From NCBI RefSeq assembly GCF_001411805.1, contig NZ_CP007212.1, forward strand, positions 1,240,001-1,304,000: 64,000 nucleotides of DNA, given 5' to 3'. This stretch comes from Burkholderia plantarii (GTDB taxonomy: Bacteria > Pseudomonadota > Gammaproteobacteria > Burkholderiales > Burkholderiaceae). The first letter of the stretch is position 1; every line of letters begins with the position of its first letter. The position numbers were made by a program, and so were the translations under genes. This document shows, in pieces, positions 24,417-34,633 of the stretch. The notes beneath the pieces were generated by a model. The model made no database searches. It saw nothing but the letters and a program-made list of their open reading frames with translations, and was not told where the DNA came from.

Positions 24417-27400
24417 GACCAGATCCTTGCTGAGTGAGGTCGGAGGAGGGCGCCCGGCGCGGGCGCGAATGAATCATGCAGAACACGGCGGGCACCAGGA
24501 ACAGCGTGGCGGTGGTCGCGAAGACCAGGCCGCCGATCACGGCGCGCCCGAGCGGGGCGTTCTGCTCGCCGCCCTCGCCGAGGCCGAGCGCCATCGGCGC
24601 CATGCCGATGATCATCGACAGCGCCGTCATCAGCACCGGCCGGAACCGCGTGAAGCCGCCTTCGAGCGCGGCGCGCATCACGTCGCCGTGCTGCGCGAGC
24701 GACTCGCGGCAGAAGCTGACCACCAGGATCGAGTTCGCGGTGGCCACCCCCATGCACATGATCGCGCCGGTCAGCGCGGGCACCGACATGGTGGTGTGGG
24801 TCGCGAACAGCATCCAGACGATGCCGGCCAGCGCGGCGGGCAGCGCGGTGACGATCACGAACGGATCGGACCACGACTGGAAGTTCACCACGATCAGCAG
24901 GTAGATCAGCACCACCGCGCCGAGCAGGCCGAACAGCATGCCGCCGAACGCGTTGTTCATGGTCTGCACCTGGCCGAGCAGCGACACCGAGGCGCCGCGC
25001 GGCAGCGTCGAGGCGTGCGCGGCGACGATCCGGTTGATGTCGCGCGAGACCGCGCCGAGATCGCGGTCCTGGGTGGTCGCGAAGATCTCCACCATCGGCT
25101 GGATGTTGTACTGGCTGATCACCGAGTGGATGTTCTGGCGGCGGATGGTGGCGAGTCCGCCGAGGATCTGGCCGCCGCTGCCGGTCGCGTTCACGCCGGT
25201 GGCCGACACCGGCAGGTTCTGCAGCGCCGCGAGCGAATCGAGGTTGTACTGCGGGGTCTGCATCACGATCGGGTAGGACACGCCGTTGGCCGGGTTCAGC
25301 CAGTAGGTCGGCGCGACCTGGCTGGAGCCGGCCAGGTTCACCACCAGGCTGTTGGTGACGTCGCGTTCGGTGATGCCGAGCAGTTGCGCGCGGGTGCGGT
25401 CGACGTCCACCGAGAACGCCGGATTCTGCGCCGACTGCTGCAGCCGCGCGTCCGCCACGCCCGGCACGCGGCGGATCTCGCGCAGCAGCGTGTCGGCGTA
25501 GGCGAAGTTCGCGGCCAGGTTGTTGCCGCGCACCTGCAGGTCGATCGGAGCGGGCGCGCCGAAGTTCAGGATCTGGCTGATGATGTCGGCGGGCGGGAAC
25601 GAGAACGTCACGCCCGGGAATTCGCGCGGCAGCACCTCGCGCATCTTGCGCACGTAGTCGGCGGTGGGCGCGTGGCCCTCGTTGAGCGTGATCTGGATGT
25701 CGCCGTCCTGCGAGCCGATGGTGCCGGTGTTGTTGTAGGCGGTGTTGATGCCGCTGACCGACAGGCCCATGTTGTCGACCATCGCGCCGAGCTCGGCGGC
25801 CGGCACGATGCGGCGGACCGCGCGCTGCACGTCGGCGAGGATCTCGGCGGTGCGCTCCACGCGCGTGCCCACCGGCGCGCGCACGTGCATCACGATCTGG
25901 CCGGCGTCCACCGACGGGAAGAAGTTCTGGCCCAGCAGCGGCACCAGCGCGAACGACAGCAGCACGCAGCCGAAGAACACCGAGACGAACGGCCGGCGGT
26001 TGGCGAGCGCCAGCTCGAGCAGGCCGCGATAGCGCGCGCGCACGGCTTCGAAGCGCGCCTCGAAGGCGCGCTGGAAGCGCACCAGCGGGTTGCGGCTGGC
26101 CGGCTTCGCGGCGGGCTCGCCATGGCCGTCGTGGCCGTCGCCGCCGGCGTGGAGGTGCGGTTTGAGCAGGTACTTCGCCATGGTCGGCACCAGCGTGCGC
26201 GACAGGATGAACGACGAGATCATCGCGAACATCACGGCCTCGGCCATCGGCACGAACAGGAAGCGCGCGATGCCGTTCAGGAAGAACATCGGCACGAACA
26301 CGATGCAGATGCAGAGCAGCGAGACGAAGGCCGGCGTGACGATCTGCGCGGCGCCGTCGAGGATCGCCTCCTCCACCTGCTTGCCCTGTTCCAGGTGCCA
26401 GTTGATGTTCTCGATCGTCACGGTGGCGTCGTCCACCAGGATCCCCACCGCGAGCGCGAGGCCGCCCAGCGTCATGATGTTGAGCGTCTCGCCGAGCGCC
26501 GAGAGCGTGATGATCGAACCGAGCACCGCGAGCGGGATCGAGGTGGCGATGATCAGCGTGGAGCGCCAGCTGCCGAGGAACAGCAGGATCATCAGGCTGG
26601 TCAGCACGGCGGCGATCACGCCCTCGCGCGCTACGCCGCTGATCGCGGCCGTCACGAACAGCGACTGGTCGCCGATCGGATCGATGCGCAGCGCGTCGGG
26701 CCAGCCCGCCTTGCCGGCGGCCACCCGGTCCTTGATGCCGGCGATGATCGCGAGCGTCGAGGCCGCGCCGTTCTTCAGCACCGTCAGCAGCACCGAGCGG
26801 CTGCCGTTGACGTGGACGATGTTGGTCTGCGGCGCGCTGCCGTCGTGGACGTTCGCGATGTCGTGCATGTAGATCGTCGTGCCGTTCACCGCCTTGACCG
26901 GCAGGTTGGCGAGATCGCGGATGTCGTCGGGCGCGTCGTTGAGGTTCAGCGTGTATTCGAAGTTGCCGATCTTCTGCGTGCCGACCGGCGTGAGCAGGTT
27001 CTGGCCGGCCAGCGCGTTGGCCACGTCCTGCGCCGACAGCCCGCGCGCCTGCAGCGCGGCCGGATCCACGTCGAGCTGCACCTGGCGCGTCTTGCCGCCG
27101 AACGGGTAGGGGATCGCCGCGCCCGGCACCGACACCAGCGACGGCCGGATGATGTTGGTGCCGAGGTCGGCCAGGTTCTGTTCGGACAGGCCCTTGCCCG
27201 ACAGCGCGAGCTGGATGATCGGCACCGTCGAGGCGCTGTAGTTCAGGATCAGCGGCGGCGTGGTGCCGGGCGGCAGCTGGCGCAGCAGCGTCTGCGCCAC
27301 CGCCGTGACCTGCGCGTTGGCCGTATTGATGTCGACGCCGGGCTGGAAGAAGATCTTGACGATGCCGAAGCCGGCGATCGACTGCGCCTCGGTGTGCTCG

Positions 27401-27636
27401 ATGTCGTTGACGGTGGTGGTCAGCACGCGCTCGAACGGCGACGAGATGCGGCCCACCATCTGGTCCGGCGACAGGCCCGTGTATTGCCAGATCACCGCGA
27501 TCACGGGGATCCGGATGTTCGGGAAGATGTCGGTGGGCGTGCGCAGCGCCGCCAGCGGCCCGATGATGAGAATCAGGATTGCGAGTACGACGAACGTGTA
27601 CGGTCTTCGCAAGGCAGTGCGTACTAGGCCGAGCAT
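24406..27636 (-). CDS. RND-family efflux pump inner-membrane subunit (HAE1/AcrB-like)
   Basis: The 1076-residue transporter has twelve membrane helices and two large periplasmic loops. The proton-relay region reads VGILVDDATVTIENI in helix 4, with the paired Asp residues of RND pumps, and a GMAPMALGLGEGGEQNAPLG motif sits near the end of helix 11. A His/Gly/Asp-rich cytoplasmic loop (LHAGGDGHDGHGE) follows helix 6, unusual but of unknown meaning. The ATG at 27636 has an AGGAAGACC Shine-Dalgarno and begins before the first helix. It is first of a three-gene operon with adaptor and outer-membrane channel. Drug or organic substrate is unpredictable; no regulator is adjacent. Confidence 0.93.
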   Translation of the reverse strand: MLGLVRTALRRPYTFVVLAILILIIGPLAALRTPTDIFPNIRIPVIAVIWQYTGLSPDQMVGRISSPFERVLTTTVNDIEHTEAQSIAGFGIVKIFFQPGVDINTANAQVTAVAQTLLRQLPPGTTPPLILNYSASTVPIIQLALSGKGLSEQNLADLGTNIIRPSLVSVPGAAIPYPFGGKTRQVQLDVDPAALQARGLSAQDVANALAGQNLLTPVGTQKIGNFEYTLNLNDAPDDIRDLANLPVKAVNGTTIYMHDIANVHDGSAPQTNIVHVNGSRSVLLTVLKNGAASTLAIIAGIKDRVAAGKAGWPDALRIDPIGDQSLFVTAAISGVAREGVIAAVLTSLMILLFLGSWRSTLIIATSIPLAVLGSIITLSALGETLNIMTLGGLALAVGILVDDATVTIENINWHLEQGKQVEEAILDGAAQIVTPAFVSLLCICIVFVPMFFLNGIARFLFVPMAEAVMFAMISSFILSRTLVPTMAKYLLKPHLHAGGDGHDGHGEPAAKPASRNPLVRFQRAFEARFEAVRARYRGLLELALANRRPFVSVFFGCVLLSFALVPLLGQNFFPSVDAGQIVMHVRAPVGTRVERTAEILADVQRAVRRIVPAAELGAMVDNMGLSVSGINTAYNNTGTIGSQDGDIQITLNEGHAPTADYVRKMREVLPREFPGVTFSFPPADIISQILNFGAPAPIDLQVRGNNLAANFAYADTLLREIRRVPGVADARLQQSAQNPAFSVDVDRTRAQLLGITERDVTNSLVVNLAGSSQVAPTYWLNPANGVSYPIVMQTPQYNLDSLAALQNLPVSATGVNATGSGGQILGGLATIRRQNIHSVISQYNIQPMVEIFATTQDRDLGAVSRDINRIVAAHASTLPRGASVSLLGQVQTMNNAFGGMLFGLLGAVVLIYLLIVVNFQSWSDPFVIVTALPAALAGIVWMLFATHTTMSVPALTGAIMCMGVATANSILVVSFCRESLAQHGDVMRAALEGGFTRFRPVLMTALSMIIGMAPMALGLGEGGEQNAPLGRAVIGGLVFATTATLFLVPAVFCMIHSRPRRAPSSDLTQQGSGHVV

Positions 27637-28348
27637 GGTCTTCCTGGAGAAACGATGGAGGGAAAGTCCGCGATTTCGGGCGGCGCGGCCCGGCACAACG
27701 CCGGGATACTACCGGTTCATTTTGCGCATCGCCACTCCGTTCTCCGCTTGCTGGCAGGGCTGCCAGATTCGCGTCAGCCAGGGGCGCCGGAGCGGCCGTT
27801 GCGGCCTGCCGGCAGGCGGGGCCGGCGCGGTGCGGAACGCGCACGGGCGTGTTGTCGGGCAGATGCGAACGGCGGCGTTCGCGACGCATGCCGGCGAACC
27901 TCGATGGGCGCCGTGATTCGCCGCGAGGCGTACCCGCCCGGTGACCGCGACGATGCGATTCGTCGGGACGGCGCGTGCGGTTTTTCCCGATGTTCGCCGG
28001 TGCCGCGGGTTGGTGGCGGGTGGTGCGCGCGGCGGGAAAGGCGCCAGGCGGGAGGCTGAAGGAGGAAGGGCGTGTGGCCGGCGGGTTTGCCGGCGCGGGA
28101 TCGGCCGGATCGTGAGAGTCGTTGCGCGATGGTGAATCGGGCATGGATCGGCACGGGCTCCGGGACGCGCCACGCGCGGTGTCCGCCCGCTTCGACTGCC
28201 GGTTCGTCGCTCGCGTCGCTTGACCGGCGTGATGCCGGCCCGCTCGACGGCCGCCGGCCCGCCGGGTTGCCGAGCCGGCCGGCCGAAAGTCCGCTGCCGG
28301 AGGCCGGCGACACGACCTGCCGCCGGCCTTCCCCGGCTCGCTACCGCC
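27637..28348. other. 712-bp region upstream of the RND operon, no gene seen
   Basis: Frames here (for example 27655-28059 plus, 27709-28464 minus) translate to Arg/Ala/Pro-rich sequence lacking motifs, and no homologue is recognised. A GC-rich hairpin (AGGCCGGCG at 28301-28309 paired with CGCCGGCCT at 28321-28329) lies just past the catalase stop but has no T-run on the minus strand, so I do not call it a terminator. The RND promoter should lie near 27690-27730, where the sequence is less GC-rich. Confidence 0.45.
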
Positions 28349-29818
28349 TCAGCGCCCCTGCCCGGCCGCGAGCCGCGCGAGCGCCGCGGCCACGCCGGCA
28401 CCGTAGGCCGGATCGGCCTTCGCGCAGTTGTCGACGTGGCGCTGCTTGACCACGTCGCGCGCATCGCCCATCGCGCGCGCGGTGTTGTCGAACAGCGTCT
28501 GCTGCTGGGCGGGCGTCATCATGCGGAACAGGTCGCCCGGCTGCTGGTAGTGGTCGTCGTCGACGCGGTGGTCCCAGTGCGCGGCGGCGCCGTCGATCTC
28601 GAGCGGCGGCTCGTTGAGCTGCTGCTGATCGGCCCACACGCCCTTGCTGTTCGGCCAGTACGACGGCGTGCCGCCGAGGTTGCCGTCGGTGCGCATCGCG
28701 CCGTCGCGGTGGTAGCTGTGGAACGGGCACTTCGGCGCGTTCACGGGGATGTGGTTGAAGTTCACGCCGAGCCGGTAGCGCTGCGCGTCCGCGTACGAGA
28801 ACAGCCGCGCCTGCAGCATCTTGTCCGGCGAATATCCGATGCCCGGCACGATGTTGGCGGGCGAGAACGCGGCCTGCTCGGTCTCCGCGAAGAAGTTCTC
28901 CGGGTTGCGGTTCAGCTCGACCTGGCCGACCTCGATCAGCGGGAACTCGCGCTTCGACCAGACCTTCGTCAGGTCGAACGGATTGAAGCGGTGCGCCTTG
29001 GCCTGCGCATCCGTCATCACCTGGATGAACAGCGTCCAGCGCGGAAACTCGCCGCGCTCGATGCTCTCGTAGAGGTCGCGGTGATGCGTCTCGCGATCGC
29101 GGCCTACCAGCGCCTCCGCCTCGCCGTCGGTCAGGTTCTCGATGCCCTGCTGCGAGCGGAAGTGGAACTTCACCCAGCTGCGCTCGTTGGCGGCGTTCAG
29201 GAAGCTGTAGGTATGGCTGCCGAAGCCGTGCATGTGGCGGAACGTGCGCGGGATGCCGCGTTCGCTCATCACGATCGTCACCTGGTGCAGCGCCTCGGGC
29301 AGCAGCGACCAGAAATCCCAGTTGCTGTCGGCGCTGCGCAGGCCGGTGCGCGGGTCGCGCTTGATCGCGTGGTTCAGGTCGGGGAACCGCAGCGGATCGC
29401 GGAAGAAGAACACCGGCGTGTTGTTGCCGACCACGTCCCAGTTGCCTTCCTCGGTGTAGAACTTCAGCGCGAAGCCGCGGATGTCGCGTTCGGCGTCGGC
29501 CGCGCCGCGCTCGCCCGCCACCGTCGAGAAGCGCGCGAACATCGGCGTGCGCTTGCCGATCTCCGAGAACAGCCTGGCCTTCGTATAGCGCGTGACGTCG
29601 TGCGTGACCGTGAAGGTGCCGTGCGCGCCGGCACCCTTCGCATGCATGCGCCGCTCGGGGATCACCTCGCGGTCGAAGTGCGCGAGCTTCTCGATCAGCC
29701 AGACGTCCTGCAGCAGCGCCGGGCCGCGCGGGCCGGCCGTCTGGATGTTGAGGTTGTCGCTGACCGGGGCGCCGGTGGCGTGGGTCAACGGCGCGGTGGC
29801 GGTCGTCTTGTCGGACAT
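28349..29818 (-). CDS. katA: monofunctional haem catalase (clade 3, small subunit)
   Basis: The 489-residue enzyme decomposes hydrogen peroxide in the cytoplasm or periplasm. The catalytic His59 lies in [17 protein letters not shown], the distal Asn region reads [14 protein letters not shown], and the haem-ligand Tyr sits in [14 protein letters not shown]. Length and the NADPH-binding-type C-terminal domain fit small-subunit clade 3 catalases. The ATG at 29818 has a perfect AGGAGA Shine-Dalgarno; longer in-frame starts are upstream of it and not homologous. A palindromic TTGATATCAA in the upstream AT-rich patch may be regulatory. The gene is divergent from cfa. Confidence 0.95.
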   Translation of the reverse strand: MSDKTTATAPLTHATGAPVSDNLNIQTAGPRGPALLQDVWLIEKLAHFDREVIPERRMHAKGAGAHGTFTVTHDVTRYTKARLFSEIGKRTPMFARFSTVAGERGAADAERDIRGFALKFYTEEGNWDVVGNNTPVFFFRDPLRFPDLNHAIKRDPRTGLRSADSNWDFWSLLPEALHQVTIVMSERGIPRTFRHMHGFGSHTYSFLNAANERSWVKFHFRSQQGIENLTDGEAEALVGRDRETHHRDLYESIERGEFPRWTLFIQVMTDAQAKAHRFNPFDLTKVWSKREFPLIEVGQVELNRNPENFFAETEQAAFSPANIVPGIGYSPDKMLQARLFSYADAQRYRLGVNFNHIPVNAPKCPFHSYHRDGAMRTDGNLGGTPSYWPNSKGVWADQQQLNEPPLEIDGAAAHWDHRVDDDHYQQPGDLFRMMTPAQQQTLFDNTARAMGDARDVVKQRHVDNCAKADPAYGAGVAAALARLAAGQGR

Positions 29819-30231
29819 GGACTTTCTCCTGAACGGGCGTGGGGAGGCGCGTGCCGGTCTCGGCGAGCCGGCGCGTGAGGATGCCGGCCGGCGCTCGCCT
29901 CCGCTGGGCGATCGCCGGCCTGGTTGCCGCGGCACGCAGCCGGGATCGCGGGAGCCGCGCCGGTTGCTGTGTCGCAAAACGCAATAAGTTTCCGTTTATT
30001 GATAGTTGATATCAATGTTGGCGGCACGACGATTCCTGCCATTTCACGCTGCCGACGGACATGCCGGCCGGCGCGCCCGGGCGGCTCGCGCGGGCCGGTC
30101 GTCAGGCGGCCCGACACTATCGGTCTCATTCGTTTATTAAATTTCACAGTCGGGGCGCGAACGGCGATAGTGCGGATCCACGTCAGATCCGCGAACGACT
30201 GGCGGCGAACCGCAACGCGACCTGGAGCGAC
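29819..30231. other. divergent promoter region katA / cfa
   Basis: This 413-base spacer has two AT-rich islands. The first (29980-30025) contains GATAGTTGATATCAATG with the palindrome TTGATATCAA and could serve katA. The second (30115-30172) has CACTATCG (30115-30122) inverted as CGATAGTG (30165-30172) around CATTCGTTTATTAAATTTCAC, and could be the cfa promoter. No gene is seen. A weak resemblance to an OxyR half-site is noted but not claimed. Confidence 0.45.
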
Positions 30232-31425
30232 ATGACACCCGAATCCCGTTTCCCCGGCCGGCCCGACGGCACCCGTACCGGCACCGGCGCCGCGCCCGCG
30301 GTCCTGAGCGAGCTGCTGCGGCAGGCCGACGTGACGATCGACGGCCCGCGCGCCTGGGACATCCAGGTCCACGACGCGCAGGTCTACCGGCGCGTGTTCG
30401 CGAGCTGGTCGCTCGGGCTCGGCGAGGCCTACCTGGACGGGCAGTGGGATTGCGACCGGCTCGACGTGCTGTTCACGAAGCTGCTGCGCGCCGACCTCGA
30501 CGGCGCCGCGCTGGGGCTGGCAAAGCTGCGGCTCGCCGCCGGGCATCTGCGCCACCGCCTGTTCAACCTGCAATCGGAGAGCCGCGCGTTCCAGGTGGGC
30601 GAGCAGCACTACGACGCCGGCAACGACGTGTTCGAGGCGATGCTCGATACGCGCATGATCTATTCGTGCGGCTACTGGGAACACGCCACCGATCTCGAGC
30701 AGGCGCAGATCGACAAGCTCGACATGCTGTGCCGCAAGCTGCGGCTGCGGCCCGGCGAGACGCTGCTCGACATCGGCTGCGGCTGGGGCGGGCTCGCGAA
30801 GTTCGCGGCCGAGCGCTACGGCGCGAAGGTGACCGGCGTGACCGTCTCGAAGGAGCAGCTCGCGCTCGCGCAGGAACGCTGCCGCGGGCTGCCCGTCACG
30901 CTGTTGCTGCGCGACTACCGCGAGCTGCGGGGCCGCTTCGACAAGATCGTCTCGGTGGGCATGTTCGAGCACGTCGGGCCGAAGAACTACGCGACCTACT
31001 TCGACACCGCGAAGCGCCTGCTCGCGCCCGAGGGCGTGTTCGTGCTGCACTCGATCGGGATCGCCACCGAGGCGGCCGGCACCGATCCGTGGATCGACCG
31101 CTACGTGTTCCCGAACGGCAAGCTGCCGTCGGCGCGGCAGATCGTCGAGGCCGTGGACGGGCGCTTCATCATCGAGGACTGGCACAACTTCGGCCCCGAC
31201 TACGACCGCACGCTGATGGCCTGGTGGGACCGCTTCGAGGCCGCGTGGCCGGCGCTGCAGGCGCGCTATGGCCAGCGTTTCTACCGCATGTGGAAATACT
31301 ATCTGCTCTGCTGCGCGGGCTTCTTCCGCTCGCGGCAGGGCCAGCTCTGGCAGCTCGTGCTGACCCATCCCGAGCGCTCGGAGACCTACCGCTCGGTGCG
31401 GCTGGGCGGCGGCCTCGGGTGCTGA
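30232..31425 (+). CDS. cfa: cyclopropane-fatty-acyl-phospholipid synthase
   Basis: The 397-residue enzyme transfers a methylene from SAM to cis double bonds of membrane phospholipid acyl chains. It has an N-terminal lipid-binding domain, then the Mycolic/CFA methyltransferase core. Landmarks are HYDAGNDVFEAMLDTRMIYS, SAM motif LLDIGCGWGGLAKFAAERYG, GVTVSKEQ, VSVGMFEHVGPKNY with the active-site Glu/His, and the C-terminal RMWKYYLLCCAGFFRSRQGQ. All key segments are intact. The ATG at 30232 follows a GGAG site. Its divergent neighbour is catalase, and a CDP-diacylglycerol hydrolase follows, a membrane-stress theme. Confidence 0.94.
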   Translation: MTPESRFPGRPDGTRTGTGAAPAVLSELLRQADVTIDGPRAWDIQVHDAQVYRRVFASWSLGLGEAYLDGQWDCDRLDVLFTKLLRADLDGAALGLAKLRLAAGHLRHRLFNLQSESRAFQVGEQHYDAGNDVFEAMLDTRMIYSCGYWEHATDLEQAQIDKLDMLCRKLRLRPGETLLDIGCGWGGLAKFAAERYGAKVTGVTVSKEQLALAQERCRGLPVTLLLRDYRELRGRFDKIVSVGMFEHVGPKNYATYFDTAKRLLAPEGVFVLHSIGIATEAAGTDPWIDRYVFPNGKLPSARQIVEAVDGRFIIEDWHNFGPDYDRTLMAWWDRFEAAWPALQARYGQRFYRMWKYYLLCCAGFFRSRQGQLWQLVLTHPERSETYRSVRLGGGLGC

Positions 31426-31585
31426 GGGCGGGCGCGCCGGCAGGGACGCCGGGCGCCGCGCGTTCGCGTGGACGGCACACGGTTCGCGCGGCGGGCTTGT
31501 TGCTCCGCGGCGGCGCGTGGACAATCACGGCAGCGCCGCCCGGGCCGCCGGGCGCGCCGTACCGTTTCCTGCCGGGCCAGCCTCG

Positions 31586-32332
31586 ATGCTCCGATCCCTC
31601 GCCGTTCCCGGCGGCGCCATCCTGGCCTGCCTGCTGTTGCTGCCGAGCCCTCGCGCGCGCGCGGCCGATCCCGACTTCCTCTGGAACCGGCTGAGCCAGC
31701 AGTGCCTGCCGCGCTATCTCGCCGATCACGATCCCGGGCCCTGCGCGCGTGTCGATCCCGAACGCGGCTACGCGCTCTACAAGGTCGACGGCGACCGCTA
31801 CCAGTATCTGCTGCTGCCGACCGTGCGCGTCACCGGCATCGAGGACGCGCGCCTGCAGGCGCCCGACGTGCCGGACTATTTCCAGTTCGCGTGGCAGGCG
31901 CGCGCGCGGGTGCGCGAGCGGCTCGGCCGGCCGCTGCCGGACACCGACGTGGCGCTGACCGTCAACGCCGCAAACGCCCGCTCGCAGAACCAGCTGCACA
32001 TCCACGTCTCGTGCCTCGCGCCGGCCGCGCGCGCGGTGCTGGGCCGGCTCGACGCGACGCGGCTCGGCGACGGCTGGTTCACGCTGCCCGAGCCGCTCGC
32101 GGGGCGTCGCTACGAAGCGAGGAAGCTGAGCGCGGCGCAGCTGGCGGCGACCAACCTGTTCGCGCTGGTGGGCGAGCACGTCGCCGCCGGGCACCGGCGG
32201 CTCGCCTACACCGGCATCGCGCTCGTCAATCTCGCGCCCGACACGTTCCTCGTGCTCGAGGCGACGGGCGGCTTCTGGCGCGGCGTGCCGGCCGAGGAGA
32301 TCCAGGACCACGCCTGCCGCATCGCGCAGTGA
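31586..32332 (+). CDS. cdh: CDP-diacylglycerol diphosphatase
   Basis: The 248-residue protein hydrolyses CDP-diacylglycerol to CMP and phosphatidate. A Sec-type signal or anchor (LAVPGGAILACLLLLPSPRARA) directs it to the periplasmic side of the inner membrane. The HIT-like core shows YLLLPTVRVTGIEDARLQAP and the active-site motif NQLHIHVSC, and a C-terminal TFLVLEATGG block matches the Cdh family. I chose the ATG at 31586 because the signal starts there; an upstream in-frame ATG at 31517 would bury it. It shares its strand with cfa, 160 bases away. Confidence 0.9.
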   Translation: MLRSLAVPGGAILACLLLLPSPRARAADPDFLWNRLSQQCLPRYLADHDPGPCARVDPERGYALYKVDGDRYQYLLLPTVRVTGIEDARLQAPDVPDYFQFAWQARARVRERLGRPLPDTDVALTVNAANARSQNQLHIHVSCLAPAARAVLGRLDATRLGDGWFTLPEPLAGRRYEARKLSAAQLAATNLFALVGEHVAAGHRRLAYTGIALVNLAPDTFLVLEATGGFWRGVPAEEIQDHACRIAQ

Positions 32333-32386
32333 GCGCAGCGGGCCGTGACAACCCGTGACAACCCGCGTTTCCTGGCGTCAACGAAA

Positions 32387-32417
32387 ACGAGGACGACGGC
32401 AGCGCCGTCGTCCTCGT
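32387..32417 (-). terminator. rho-independent terminator of the glycosyltransferase gene
   Basis: A perfect 14-bp stem (32387-32400 with 32404-32417) encloses a three-base loop. On the minus strand the stem is followed by TTTCGTTG, a short T-rich run. It lies 23 bases past the GT2 stop and 55 bases past the convergent cdh stop, so it may stop both transcripts. Confidence 0.65.
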
Positions 32418-32439
32418 CCCGCTGCCGCGCACCGAGCGC

Positions 32440-33960
32440 TTACTGCCCGTCGCCGACCAGCCCGGTGCGCTCCTGCGCGCCCCAGCGCTGGTTGCCGCGC
32501 AGGAAGTGGACCCAGCCGAGCGCGGCGCCCGCGTGGCGCAGCACCTGGAAGCTGAACGGTTCGAGCACCGAGGCCACCAACGCGATCGCGAGGCTCGAAT
32601 GCTCGCGGCTGCCGGTCCAGCGGCGGTACAGGTGGATCGACCAGAGGTGGAACGCGAAGTCGATCGCGATCTTCGCCGCGATCACGCCCGAGATCGACAG
32701 CGCGACGTGGAACCGGTGCTGGCAGAGGAACAGCATCAGCAGCACGATCGCGGTGAGGCCGTAGATCGGCTGCAGGGTGTCGAGCGCCTTGACCGGCAGC
32801 ATCAGCAGGCCGAGCTGGCCGTAGCGGCGGTTGCCGGTCATGTCGCGGTTCCAGTACTGCGTCTGCAGGAAGCCCGCGAACCAGCGGCGGCGCTGGCGCA
32901 GGAAGCTGCGCAGCGTGCCGGGCGCGTCGGTGCGCGCGTGGGCGTCGCCGATCACGCGCACGTTCCAGGTCTCGCCGTTCTCCACCGCGTAGCGGCGCAG
33001 CCGGTGGATCAGCTCGTAATCCTCCACCAGGCAGGCGCCGTCGAAGCCGCCCACCTTCAGCAGCGCGTCGCGCCGGAAGCAGGCGAACGCGCCCGAGATC
33101 AGCAGCAGGCTGTCGGCGCGCATCCAGGCGAAGCGCGAGATGAAGTTGCGGATGTATTCGTAGGTCTGGAACCACTGGAAGAAGCGGCCCGACAGGTCGC
33201 GCGCACAGATCGGCGTGAGGATCCCGGTGGCGGCCACCAGCGCCGGCTCGGCCGCGAACGCGCGGCGCATCGCGGCGCAGGCGTCGGGCGCGAGCCGCGT
33301 GTCGGCGTCCACGGTCAGCACCGCGTCGGTGTCGAGATGGATCAGCGCGGCGTTGAGCGCGGCCGCCTTGCCGCCGTGCGGCACGCGCAGCCAGCGCAGG
33401 TTCGGATGGCGCGTGCTGGGCGCGCTCAGCTCGCCGTCGGGCGCCTGCACGAGGCCGTACTGGGCGGTCAGCACCTCGATGGTGGCGTCGGTCGAGCCGT
33501 CGTCGGCGAACACGATCTGCTGCAGCGGCTCGGTCTGCCCGAACAGGCCGTCGAGCGTGACCTTGATCACGCTCGCCTCGTTGTAGGCGGCCACCACCAC
33601 GCCGAGCGACGGCCGGCGCGCGCCGGGCGCGGGGGCGGCCGGCGCGTGGACGCGCGCGAGCGGCCCGGCGAGCGGCAGGATCTTGATGGCCACGAACGTG
33701 AGCAGCAGCGTGTCGTAGATCACGTAGGCGATGCCCACCGACCACGACACGAGGCCCGGCGCCAGCGCGCGCGTGAACAGCGCGATCCAGAGCAGCAGCG
33801 CGCCGCCGTGGATCAGCCGGCTCGCGAGCGGCGTATCGCGCGGCGTGAGGCGCGGCGACAGGCGCGTGCGGGCCAGGTCGAGCGCGTCGCGCGCGGCGGC
33901 CGTGACGGCATTGGCGCCGCTCGCGGCGAGGCGGCGCGGCAGGTGGCGCGGATGGCCCAT
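32440..33960 (-). CDS. processive family 2 glycosyltransferase, membrane-bound
   Basis: The 506-residue protein has two N-terminal helices (about residues 45-90) and a GT-A catalytic domain. It carries the full processive GT2 motif set: VVAAYNEASVIKVTL, DDGSTD, DADT, the catalytic LVEDYELIHR and QRRRW. Several C-terminal helices follow. This is the layout of PgaC/IcaA, NodC and cellulose-synthase-like enzymes that polymerise and extrude polysaccharide at the inner membrane. No other polysaccharide genes are adjacent, so the sugar is unknown. Start at 33960 (MGHPRH); the long in-frame upstream extension is a shadow of the cytochrome gene. Confidence 0.88.
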   Translation of the reverse strand: MGHPRHLPRRLAASGANAVTAAARDALDLARTRLSPRLTPRDTPLASRLIHGGALLLWIALFTRALAPGLVSWSVGIAYVIYDTLLLTFVAIKILPLAGPLARVHAPAAPAPGARRPSLGVVVAAYNEASVIKVTLDGLFGQTEPLQQIVFADDGSTDATIEVLTAQYGLVQAPDGELSAPSTRHPNLRWLRVPHGGKAAALNAALIHLDTDAVLTVDADTRLAPDACAAMRRAFAAEPALVAATGILTPICARDLSGRFFQWFQTYEYIRNFISRFAWMRADSLLLISGAFACFRRDALLKVGGFDGACLVEDYELIHRLRRYAVENGETWNVRVIGDAHARTDAPGTLRSFLRQRRRWFAGFLQTQYWNRDMTGNRRYGQLGLLMLPVKALDTLQPIYGLTAIVLLMLFLCQHRFHVALSISGVIAAKIAIDFAFHLWSIHLYRRWTGSREHSSLAIALVASVLEPFSFQVLRHAGAALGWVHFLRGNQRWGAQERTGLVGDGQ

Positions 33961-33995
33961 GCGAGGCTCCCGGTTCGAGGTGGACGAGGTGGTGC

Positions 33996-34601
33996 TCACG
34001 GCAGCATGCGGCGCAGGACCGATTCGCGATCGAACAGCTCGTGCTTGAGCGCGCCGAGGATGTGCATCGCCAGCACCGCGTAGAGCGCGTAGGCGCCCCA
34101 GGTGTGGAACTCGCCGAACAGCGTGTGCAGGTGTTCCTTCAGGTCCGGCGGCAGGCTCGTGATGAAGCCGAGGCGGAACCAGGGCACCAGGTAGTAGAGC
34201 GACATCGGATGCGTGGCCGCGTCCTTCCAGGCCGAGTCGTGCAGCCAGCCCGTGATCGGCATCGCGAACATCAGCACGTAGAGCAGGATGTGGGCGACGT
34301 GCGCGGCACGCAGCTCCCAGCGGCGGAACCAGCCCGGCAGCGCGGGCGGGCGATGCGTCGCGCGCCACAGCAGACGCAGGATCGCGAGGCCCAGCACGGT
34401 GATGCCGATCGACTTGTGGATGTCGATCGCCGGGCGCACCCAGCCGTCCGGCATCGAATCGGCGGACAGCACGATCGCCACGTTGCAGAGGATGCCGAGC
34501 GCGATCAGCCAGTGCAGCACCATGGCGGTTCGCGTGTAGCGCATGACGGGGCGGACCGTGGCATCGGTCGGGCTGGCGGGGGACGGGGCGCGTGAATTCA
34601 T
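33996..34601 (-). CDS. cytochrome b561 family protein
   Basis: The 201-residue protein has four membrane helices and paired His ligands typical of prokaryotic cytochrome b561: LHWLIALGILCNVAI (helix 1), DIHKSIGITVLGLAIL (helix 2), AHVAHILLYVLMFAMPITGW (helix 3), and HTWGAYALYAVLAMHILGALKH (helix 4). Such proteins act as quinol oxidases or superoxide:quinone oxidoreductases in the inner membrane. The ATG at 34601 has a weak GAAGA site. It lies between the CHRD-protein gene and the GT2 gene on the same strand; the GT2 gene follows by 35 bases, so co-transcription is likely. Confidence 0.9.
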   Translation of the reverse strand: MNSRAPSPASPTDATVRPVMRYTRTAMVLHWLIALGILCNVAIVLSADSMPDGWVRPAIDIHKSIGITVLGLAILRLLWRATHRPPALPGWFRRWELRAAHVAHILLYVLMFAMPITGWLHDSAWKDAATHPMSLYYLVPWFRLGFITSLPPDLKEHLHTLFGEFHTWGAYALYAVLAMHILGALKHELFDRESVLRRMLP

Positions 34602-34633
34602 GTCGATCTTCTTCGGGTCGTGATGGTGCGTCG

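Noticed and set aside
24229..27627. 1132-residue open frame antisense to the RND pump
   Set aside because: It is Arg/His/Gln/Asp-rich with no motif and is exactly opposite a clear pump gene: a high-GC shadow frame.
28301..28329. Hairpin after katA as a terminator
   Set aside because: Nine-base GC stem without a T-run on the minus strand.
29980..30025. OxyR site upstream of katA
   Set aside because: Only one half (GATAG-N7-CAAT) resembles the OxyR pattern; the match is too weak to annotate.
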